In this document: positions 6,008 through 11,369 of the stretch, piece by piece
How positions within the stretch are numbered: the stretch's first letter is position 1
Layout of the letters: each line of letters starts with the position of its first letter
NCBI GenBank assembly: GCA_946478635.1
Contig: CAMLCX010000066.1
Coordinates: 1 to 14,593, forward strand
Length of the DNA: 14,593 nt
Origin: an uncultured Pseudomonadota bacterium
GTDB lineage: Bacteria; Desulfobacterota_B; Binatia; UBA9968
Direction of reading: 5' to 3'
Notes under the pieces: generated by a model
Database searches by the model: none
What the model was told of the DNA's origin: nothing
Seen by the model: the letters and a program-made list of their open reading frames with translations, nothing else
Translations under genes and position numbers: made by a program

Positions 6008-6511
6008 TTAACCGATCGGGCCCGCAAAATCCGGGCGGACCTTTTTCAGCATGGCGCGCAGATCCATCCTCAACTCATCCAGAGTCGGCCGGCCGAGAAA
6101 CCAATAGCCACAGTAAAGATTATGAATCGTCAAATCCGGCATTAATGAAAAAGTATACGGCATGGCGGTCACACCGCGGCTCTTCGACGTTTCCGTCATA
6201 TCGAGCATCTTGACGACCTTGCGTTCCTGATCGCTCAAGAAAGTAAAATTGGCGCCCAGGCCGGTCCTGAAAGCGTCGTTGACTTCCGCAGTGTCGACGC
6301 TCACGACTGCGAGTTTACAGTAATTAATGGCAAGCTCTTGCTGAAGTTCCACGTAGTGGCGCAACTGCACCTGGCATTTCCCTCACCAGTAGCCCCGGTA
6401 GAAAGACAATAGGAAGGGAAACTTTCCAACCGCATCGGAGAGCTTAACCGGCTGGCCATCTTGATCTGGCAATTCGAAGTCAGGAAAACGTTGGCCGATT
6501 TGCAGATTCAT
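6008..6511 (-). CDS. Selenocysteine-containing peroxiredoxin-like protein (TGA recoded)
   Basis: A 167-residue AhpC/TSA (thioredoxin-fold) protein if the in-frame TGA at 6383-6385 is read as selenocysteine 43. The N-terminal part, MNLQIGQRFPDFELPDQDG through PFLLSFYRGYW, is a standard peroxiredoxin start, and the TGA falls exactly at the peroxidatic cysteine, giving W-U-G-K-C with Cys46 as partner. The frame resumes without shift to a complete C-terminus (SVDT near 66-69, FLSDQERKVVK, PYTFSLMPDL, YWFLGRPTLDELR). The start ATG at 6511 has AAGGAGGT six bases upstream, which a dead gene would not need to keep. Termination at TGA would leave a useless 42-residue peptide. Likely role: thiol-dependent reduction of peroxides. 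It lies 27 bases after a binding-protein gene and before bolA-grxD. Selenocysteine genes (selA/B/C/D) are not in the window. Alternative: nonsense mutation, judged unlikely. Confidence 0.85.
6349..6385 (-). promoter_or_regulatory. Putative bacterial SECIS element after the in-frame TGA
   Basis: Reading the minus strand after the TGA (6385-6383), GGTGC (6371-6367) and GCGCC (6362-6358) form a five-pair stem with one G-U pair and the four-base loop AGTT, which contains the GU expected for SelB recognition. An outer CCA (6374-6372) can pair with TGG (6351-6349). The loop begins 17 bases after the TGA, inside the known spacing for bacterial SECIS hairpins (about 16-37). I do not see an obvious bulged U, so the match is good but not perfect. 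Confidence 0.6.
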
Positions 6512-6517
6512 GCTCAC

Positions 6518-6525
6518 ACCTCCTT
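6518..6525 (-). promoter_or_regulatory. Near-perfect Shine-Dalgarno of the selenoprotein gene
   Basis: AAGGAGGT lies six bases before the ATG at 6511. It fixes the start upstream of the TGA and argues that the 5' part of the gene is translated. Confidence 0.85.
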
Positions 6526-6538
6526 GGCAATGTGGGAC

Positions 6539-7519
6539 TTACGGATATCGCTTGGCCATTTCGGCGAAGAAGCCTTCTTTTTCCAACTGCTGCAACAATG
6601 ACAAATCGACAAATTGCTCCGGCTTGGCAGTTTTGGCGTTGGGCGTCTTCGCCGCTAGCTCATCGAGCAAAAATTGCAGGCCTTTAAGCGTCGGTGTCGG
6701 CCGTTTCGAAACGGTTTTTACGAAAGCGGTGTAGGTGGCGTCGAGCACTTCAGGGTCCGTCAAGCGCAAATATTTGGAGACGACCTTACGCGTCTCTTCG
6801 CGATTGCGATAAATGTAATGAATCGCTTCGACATAGCCCTTGAGGGCACTCAAAACGATATCACGCTGGCTCCTGATATACGAGCGCGAGGTCGCGAATC
6901 CGTTGCCCTGTACTTCGATACCGAGATCGATCATGTCATAGACTTCGACGAGGCCCTGTTTGCGCGAGCGCGGCAGTTCCGAGGGCGTGAGCACTGTCGC
7001 GTCGATGCGGCCCGCGTCGACGGCGCTCAACCGCTCGCTCGTCGGCCCGGCAACGACCAAAGCCACGTCTTTATTCGCCTCGAGGTTGAATTTCTTTAGA
7101 AGGATCAGCGCCGCGTTGTGCGAAGCCGAGCCGAATCCGCTCACGCCCAGGCGCTTGCCCTTGAGCTGTTCGATTCGAGTCGTGCCAGGACGGGCGACGA
7201 CGGAATAGTTATAAGCGTTCTCCGAAGAGGCGATCAGCACGACATCGTGGCCCTGAAGCCCGGCCTGCACCACCGTGCCGATGTTAACGATCGGCGGGTC
7301 GCCGGCGACCAAAGCCTGGGTCGCCATCTGACCGCCGCGAAAAAAAACAATCTCGGCATCCAGTCCGTGCTTGCGAAACAGGCCGGCATCCTTGGCGACC
7401 CAAATATGAATCTGATTGTAAGAGATCGCCGGGTAACCGATTTTGATCTTCTTGAGGTCTTGAGCCCCTGCCGATGCCGCGCAGAAAAGGAACGCAACAA
7501 AAACATAAAGAAACTTCAT
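6539..7519 (-). CDS. ABC-transporter substrate-binding protein, NMT1/THI5-like (SsuA/TauA type)
   Basis: A 326-residue periplasmic binding protein of the NMT1/THI5/SsuA/TauA family, whose members bind sulfonates, nitrate, pyrimidine precursors or aromatic acids for ABC import. The signal peptide is residues 1-19 (cleavage AGA before Gln20). The mature part begins LKKIKIGYPAISYNQIHIWVAKDAGLFRKHGLDAEIVFF, the diagnostic family opening; further on come the GGQMATQALVAGDPPI, LKGKRLGVSGFGSASHNAA and TVLTPSELPRSRKQG segments. No permease or ATPase gene is adjacent, so it is an orphan binding protein and its ligand cannot be deduced. I chose the ATG at 7519, which begins the signal peptide directly; a GTG at 7525 would add two residues. 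The ribosome-binding site is weak for both. Confidence 0.9.
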   Translation of the reverse strand: MKFLYVFVAFLFCAASAGAQDLKKIKIGYPAISYNQIHIWVAKDAGLFRKHGLDAEIVFFRGGQMATQALVAGDPPIVNIGTVVQAGLQGHDVVLIASSENAYNYSVVARPGTTRIEQLKGKRLGVSGFGSASHNAALILLKKFNLEANKDVALVVAGPTSERLSAVDAGRIDATVLTPSELPRSRKQGLVEVYDMIDLGIEVQGNGFATSRSYIRSQRDIVLSALKGYVEAIHYIYRNREETRKVVSKYLRLTDPEVLDATYTAFVKTVSKRPTPTLKGLQFLLDELAAKTPNAKTAKPEQFVDLSLLQQLEKEGFFAEMAKRYP

Positions 7520-7578
7520 GCTCACAACTCGCTAAGGAATTTGGTTCAGAAAATTGCGGAAGATACGGCAGGTGCGGA

Positions 7579-7833
7579 TCAATACGCTTGGGCCGTCGAG
7601 GCGGATTCTTCGTTGTCATCCATTCCCAACTTGGTCTCCAGGGCCTTTACTCTCTTTTCCAACATTCGCACCTGGGCTTGTGACTGGCTGAGTTGCTGCT
7701 CGACAATCGTCACGACGGAGGCCGTGTCGCCCCACCAGGAATAGCCGGCCAGCACCCCGGCCATTACCGAAGCAATCCCGGCGATGATCCAATAAAACCG
7801 ATAGGTGTCATGTGAACGTTTGACCCAAGGCAT
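7579..7833 (-). CDS. Small membrane-anchored coiled-coil protein, unknown function
   Basis: An 84-residue protein that I cannot assign to a family. The N-terminus is basic (MPWVKRSHDTYR), followed by one transmembrane helix at about 13-32, a short WWGD turn, and a predicted coiled coil at about 39-69 with heptad-like V/I/L spacing (VVTIVEQQLSQSQAQVRMLEKRVKALETKL); the tail is acidic and Ser/Ala-rich. The helix followed by charged coil suggests oligomerisation on one side of the inner membrane. It lies 34 bases after the SDR and 59 before the binding-protein gene, same strand. No strong Shine-Dalgarno is seen. A real gene by composition and placement, function unknown. Confidence 0.65.
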   Translation of the reverse strand: MPWVKRSHDTYRFYWIIAGIASVMAGVLAGYSWWGDTASVVTIVEQQLSQSQAQVRMLEKRVKALETKLGMDDNEESASTAQAY

Positions 7834-7867
7834 AGCTGCATCTATTTAGCTGAATGGCGCGCCGCCG

Positions 7868-8611
7868 TCAATCGCCGGGTTTATGCCAATCGCGCGCATC
7901 AAGGGACTGGCCGCTGACCCCAGTGCTGGCGTCCGAGGCCAAATATAAGAATATCGGCGCGATTTCCTCCGGTGTGGGTAAGGTGAGCGGATCTTCGGAC
8001 GGATAGGCCTGCGCCCGCATCCGGGTCCGGGTCGCGGCGGGATTTACGGAATTTACCCTTATTCCCGAACCACGCACTTCATCGGCGAGCACCTGGGTCA
8101 ACACTTCGAGACCGCCCTTCGACACCGCATAGGCGCCCCAAAGCGCTTTACCGCGCCGGCCAACGCCCGATGTAACATTGATTATCGAGCCGCCGCTTTG
8201 TGCCAACATCGCGGGCAAGACCTGCCGGGTCATAAGATAGAGCCCGGTTAAATTGATGCGCAGAACATCTTCCCAGGCCACAGCCGGATAGTTGGCGATT
8301 GTCGCGCGCGGGCCGAGGATGCTCGCGTTATTCACCAGCACATGAATCGTGCCGAACCGTTGCAGCGCAGTACCTACGATGCGCCGGACATCGCCCGGGT
8401 CGCCCACGTCGCCGGCGAGACCTTCGATTTCCTCGCCGTTCCGGCGCATCTCGCCAATTGCTTTCGTCAGATTATTTTCATCTCTGCCGCAAATAAATAC
8501 CTTAGCGCCGGCGCGCAGGTAAGCGCCAGCGATCGCCCGGCCGATGCCGCGGCTGCCGCCCGTGACGAGCGCCACTTTCTGCGATAAAATTTTTGCGTCG
8601 TCGCTTGCCAT
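7868..8611 (-). CDS. SDR-family oxidoreductase (NADP-type pattern)
   Basis: A 247-residue classical SDR, distinct from the one at 1978-2727. It has TGGSRGIG at 17-24, FICGRD with Arg43 where NADP-dependent members carry a basic residue, DVGD at 68-71, NNAS at 94-97, Asn120, and the catalytic Ser148, Tyr161 and Lys165 (YAVSK). The C-terminal half has the IRVNSVNPAATRTRM segment and a short tail ending GVSGQSLDARDWHKPGD. Substrate unknown; roles in fatty-acid, polyketide or xenobiotic ketone reduction are all possible. It is the first gene of the leftward run and is divergent, with a 34-base gap, from the CPBP protease gene, so its promoter must overlap that short gap or the neighbouring coding region. 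Confidence 0.9.
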   Translation of the reverse strand: MASDDAKILSQKVALVTGGSRGIGRAIAGAYLRAGAKVFICGRDENNLTKAIGEMRRNGEEIEGLAGDVGDPGDVRRIVGTALQRFGTIHVLVNNASILGPRATIANYPAVAWEDVLRINLTGLYLMTRQVLPAMLAQSGGSIINVTSGVGRRGKALWGAYAVSKGGLEVLTQVLADEVRGSGIRVNSVNPAATRTRMRAQAYPSEDPLTLPTPEEIAPIFLYLASDASTGVSGQSLDARDWHKPGD

Positions 8612-8645
8612 AAGCGCATGTCTACTCCATATTTTAGTTTATCCC

Positions 8646-9587
8646 ATGACAGTCTTAAGAATCCATCACCGGCTGATGATATTTTTCACGGCCGCGCTGC
8701 TACTCGCCTGCATTATCAGCCCCTGGTTGGCCCTCGGCGCGGACTGGTTCGCCACGCAATGGCCCGAACTTTTATCAGAGCCAGTGTCATTCAATAAAGC
8801 GTTTACCCGCGCCTTCATGATTGCGGCGATGATTTTATTTATCGCCTATCACCGCAACCTCAATCCAGCCGAGCTCAAACGATTGCTGAACCCGGGCCTT
8901 TACATCGGGGTGCGCAATTTTTTCACCGGCTGGGGCCTTGCCGTGCTTTCCATGGTGCTGCTGGTCGCCGCGATGACCGCAACGGATGTTTTCACACTGT
9001 ATTTTCGCCAATCCTTGACAAACGGGTCGTCGCGATTCGCCAGCGCTTTTTCGGTAGGGCTCTTCGTGGGCTTTTTGGAGGAGGTATTCTTCCGCGGCAT
9101 TCTCTTCCTCGGAATCCGCGAGACAGGGCATGGCCTGCGAGCTTACATGGTCGCAAATCTTGTTTATGCTGCGGTTCATTTCGTGAAACCGGGCAAAGAT
9201 TATTTCCTCGAGGGCGTGAACCTTTTCGCCGGCTTTCGCCATTTAATCACGACTTTTGAACCGTTCCTCGATCCGGTTTCGCTATTGCCCGGAATGATCG
9301 GCCTGTTTCTCATCGGAGTGGTCTTGAGTTACGCCCTCGCGCGAACTGGCGACTTGTGGCTCTCCATCGGCCTGCACGCCGGGTGGGTGTTAAGCCTGAA
9401 AATCCTCAAGCTCTTCGGCAATTTCAGCCGCGCTGATCTGGGCTGGGTTTTCGGCGCCGCCGAACCGAAAATTGTAAGCGGCGTGGCGACCTGGATCGGC
9501 GTGGTGCTTGTCGGCCTGGCTCTAAGCCGGATCACCCGCCGGGCCGCGCCGCTCGCAAGCGATCAGCCTCACGCAACAGCGGCTTGA
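8646..9587 (+). CDS. CPBP-family intramembrane protease
   Basis: A 313-residue polytopic membrane protein of the CPBP (CAAX protease/bacteriocin-processing, formerly Abi) family. The three motifs are present: EEVFFRG (Glu145, Glu146, Arg150), NLVYAAVHF (His178) and SIGLHAGW (His244). About eight hydrophobic segments are visible, including 11-30, 54-68, 95-116, 133-157, 165-180, 212-232, 236-256 and 275-295. These enzymes cleave within membranes, processing prenylated or bacteriocin-like peptides; here no peptide gene is adjacent, so the substrate is unknown. The ATG at 8646 was chosen because it leads straight into the first membrane helix; the frame is open further upstream but that part overlaps the divergent SDR gene. 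No clear Shine-Dalgarno. The 3' end overlaps the convergent GDSL gene by 56 bases. Confidence 0.85.
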   Translation: MTVLRIHHRLMIFFTAALLLACIISPWLALGADWFATQWPELLSEPVSFNKAFTRAFMIAAMILFIAYHRNLNPAELKRLLNPGLYIGVRNFFTGWGLAVLSMVLLVAAMTATDVFTLYFRQSLTNGSSRFASAFSVGLFVGFLEEVFFRGILFLGIRETGHGLRAYMVANLVYAAVHFVKPGKDYFLEGVNLFAGFRHLITTFEPFLDPVSLLPGMIGLFLIGVVLSYALARTGDLWLSIGLHAGWVLSLKILKLFGNFSRADLGWVFGAAEPKIVSGVATWIGVVLVGLALSRITRRAAPLASDQPHATAA

Positions 9588-10266
9588 TTTTCTCGCCGAT
9601 TCTCCCGGCGATTAGCCGATAGCCCGCGCCGTTCGGATGAATGGGATCGCTTCTCAGTTTCGAATCGGAAAGAATACCTTTCATCACCGCCGGGATATAC
9701 AGCGCGCCGAATCGCTCAGCCGTCTCTTCGAAAATCATCGCGTACTCGTCGGTAAATAACCCGAGTCTGATGCCGGCGATCGCCGCCATCGCTCCGTTGG
9801 CTTGAATGCGACGGACAATGGCCTCGAGATTCCTTCTGGTCTTCGCTCTCGGCACCTGCCGCAGAAAATCATTGCCGCCCAGTAGAATGATCACGAGTCT
9901 TGGATTTTTGTTCAACACCGAATCGATGCGCTCCAAGGCGAGCGCCGTGGTATCGCCGCGCTGGCCCGCATTGACAATCGGCAGGACCAACTCGCGCGAC
10001 AACAACGACGGATAATCTTCGCCCTCGCCTGCGCCGACGCCTTCCGTGAGGCTATCGCCGAAGCAAATGATCGTCTCTCCGGGCGCACGGATATTTTGAA
10101 TTTTATCAAAACGATCGCCACGGCACGCCGAAACCAGCACGGCGAGAACAAACCCTCCGCACAGGATTCGCCCCGTCAGCCGTCGCAAAAAGCACCGCCG
10201 GCGACAGGTATTAGGTAAACCGACCTTTTGCGAAGATTGCGCTGCCAAGTCATCATTGCCAAGCAT
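9532..10266 (-). CDS. GDSL/SGNH-family esterase, probable lipoprotein
   Basis: A 244-residue SGNH hydrolase similar to TesA/arylesterase-type enzymes. Block I is FGDSLTEG with nucleophile Ser72, block II is VNAGQRGDT around Gly101, block III is LGGNDF with Asn132, and block V is DPIHPN with Asp207 and His210, so the full catalytic set is intact. It hydrolyses short-chain esters or lysophospholipids by analogy. A hydrophobic stretch (about 34-47) ends in VSAC, a lipobox with Cys48, implying a lipid-anchored envelope enzyme; the signal would be unusually long (47 residues, Arg-rich at 22-33). The ATG at 10266 has a weak ribosome-binding site; a TTG about 26 codons in would give a more normal signal length, so the start is uncertain. 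It overlaps the convergent CPBP gene. Confidence 0.85.
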   Translation of the reverse strand: MLGNDDLAAQSSQKVGLPNTCRRRCFLRRLTGRILCGGFVLAVLVSACRGDRFDKIQNIRAPGETIICFGDSLTEGVGAGEGEDYPSLLSRELVLPIVNAGQRGDTTALALERIDSVLNKNPRLVIILLGGNDFLRQVPRAKTRRNLEAIVRRIQANGAMAAIAGIRLGLFTDEYAMIFEETAERFGALYIPAVMKGILSDSKLRSDPIHPNGAGYRLIAGRIGEKIKPLLREADRLRAARPGG

Positions 10267-10488
10267 TTGCGCACTCAGCTACCCGTTAAGCCGTTAAGGC
10301 AAACCTCAAATTCGTTTGTTTCCATTGTTGGCTGTCCGACTTTTTCCTCTCGGATATTTTGATTTTAGCACGCTTGGCACTTAATTTTATTGTGAATTTT
10401 GCCGGCCCGGATTCTGGAATGTGGTTTGCGTGACTAATTATTAAGGTAGCTGCTGTGTGAACACGACAAATCCTAGATGGAGGCAATG
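10267..10488. promoter_or_regulatory. Divergent intergenic region between GDSL gene and small membrane protein
   Basis: This 222-base gap is more AT-rich than its surroundings, especially 10350-10445, and must carry promoters in both directions. No single -35/-10 pair stands out. The GGAGG at 10479-10483 is the ribosome-binding site for the rightward gene and decides its start at 10489. Confidence 0.45.
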
Positions 10489-10887
10489 ATGTGGCTGGTA
10501 AATGTCCTGCTTCTCTGGTTAGTGCCGATCACGCTCGGTCTGGTGGTATTTGACCGAATGGCCAAAGGCGCGCCACCCCTTAATCACGCCGAGCGCCAGA
10601 TGCTTTTCGACGAGACTAAAGTTTCCGAGCTAACTCCTTGGTTGGCGATTAAATTTACCGCGCTGGCCATGGCGTTTTTAGGGATCGGCGTTATTGAGGG
10701 CGTCATTCTGCCAAACTTGCATTTTATCTGGAAGGCGCTGGTCTCGGTTTTAACCGGCGGCGCAGCGACCCTGCTCGTTGGGCTTTGGTTACGCTCGGGG
10801 TCAGAGGACCCGTGGGGCTTACGTGACAAAATGGTGAGAAGAAACTCGGGCAAGCGCCGGCCAATTGATGGGTTCTCGATCAGGTGA
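10489..10887 (+). CDS. Small integral membrane protein, unknown function
   Basis: A 132-residue membrane protein with no family that I recognise. Three hydrophobic segments are visible at about 2-21, 52-75 and 80-101, the last two separated by a short NLHF turn. A polar loop with HAERQMLFDETKVSE lies at 33-47, and the tail (102-132) is basic and Arg/Lys-rich, so it probably faces the cytoplasm. I set the start at the ATG at 10489 rather than an ATG at 10477, because the GGAGG at 10479-10483 would be inside the longer reading frame, and its spacing of five bases suits 10489 (an ATG at 10486 would be too close). It converges on the DUF6496 gene across an 88-base gap containing a strong hairpin. 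Confidence 0.65.
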   Translation: MWLVNVLLLWLVPITLGLVVFDRMAKGAPPLNHAERQMLFDETKVSELTPWLAIKFTALAMAFLGIGVIEGVILPNLHFIWKALVSVLTGGAATLLVGLWLRSGSEDPWGLRDKMVRRNSGKRRPIDGFSIR

Positions 10888-10921
10888 GTTCTGCGCGAAA
10901 ACACTCTGCTACGAATCGATC

Positions 10922-10965
10922 GTGTCTCGGCGGCGACATGGATCTGGGCTCCGCCCCCGAGACAC
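10922..10965. terminator. Hairpin between convergent genes, possible bidirectional terminator
   Basis: GTGTCTCGG (10922-10930) is the exact reverse complement of CCGAGACAC (10957-10965). Past one C/C mismatch, GGCG (10932-10935) can also pair with CGCC (10952-10955), leaving a 16-base loop. It lies in the gap between two converging genes, where a shared terminator is expected. There is no T-run on either side, so if it terminates it is not a textbook intrinsic site. Confidence 0.5.
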
Positions 10966-10975
10966 AACGGAATAT

Positions 10976-11164
10976 TTACTTCTTTTTAGACTTCTTTCGT
11001 GGCACCTTGCCGCCTGCGCGACGCGCTTCCGATAAGCCGATCGCGATAGCCTGCTTTCGGCTCGTCACCTTTTTACCGGATCGACCACTTTTCAACGTAC
11101 CTTTTTTTCGCTCATGCATCGCCCTTTTTACTTTCTCTGATGCTTTGGCGCCGTATTTAGCCAT
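10976..11164 (-). CDS. Small basic DUF6496-family protein
   Basis: A 62-residue, very Lys/Arg-rich protein with the DUF6496 pattern: MAKYGAKASEKVKRAMHE, then KGTLKSGRSGKKVTSRKQ and the conserved AIAIGLSEARRAGGKVP, ending in a KKSKKK tail. Function is unknown; the charge suggests nucleic-acid binding, but this is inference only. The ATG at 11164 was chosen because GGAGG stands seven bases upstream and family members begin MAxYGKKA; the reading frame is open far upstream, but that part is not coding-like. The gene follows polA in the same direction, 205 bases away, so it probably has its own promoter in that gap. Confidence 0.82.
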   Translation of the reverse strand: MAKYGAKASEKVKRAMHERKKGTLKSGRSGKKVTSRKQAIAIGLSEARRAGGKVPRKKSKKK

Positions 11165-11369
11165 AGAGCCTCCAATGCGTCTATCGTTCATCCGGTAACT
11201 TTGGCAAGACTTATGCCAAGTAGACCCTAAACGTAATGGTTTCGCGATGGATGCGCTGCGATAACGAGTTGCGCAAATGTCGAGAACTTTACTGGGTAAC
11301 AGCTTTTCAATTTTGTCGGTGATTATCTGACATAGGTGTCGGGAACATTTGGACTTATCAATTTCTAGA
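11165..11369 (-). promoter_or_regulatory. Gap between polA and the DUF6496 gene, with a short hairpin
   Basis: This 205-base region must hold the end of the polA transcript and probably the DUF6496 promoter. TTGGCA (11201-11206) and TGCCAA (11214-11219) form a six-pair stem with a seven-base loop about 40 bases upstream of the DUF6496 start codon, in its likely 5' leader; it has no T-run. I see no reliable promoter boxes. Confidence 0.4.

Noticed and set aside
6008..6370. Shorter peroxiredoxin gene starting at a GTG just after the TGA
   Set aside because: It would lack the thioredoxin-fold N-terminus and catalytic position, has no Shine-Dalgarno, and ignores the strong ribosome-binding site and in-frame coding sequence upstream.
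6008..6511. Peroxiredoxin as a pseudogene with a nonsense mutation
   Set aside because: The only defect is a TGA exactly at the catalytic Cys position, followed by a hairpin at SECIS distance; the remainder is intact. A random nonsense mutation would not be expected to fall there.
8544..8645. Longer N-terminus for the CPBP protease
   Set aside because: The extra 34 codons overlap the divergent SDR gene, read as polar shadow sequence, and would bury the first membrane helix behind a non-conserved tail.
10370..10400. Sigma-54 promoter at TTGGCACTTAATTTTATTGTG
   Set aside because: The TGGCAC half fits, but no GC stands at the required distance for the -12 element.
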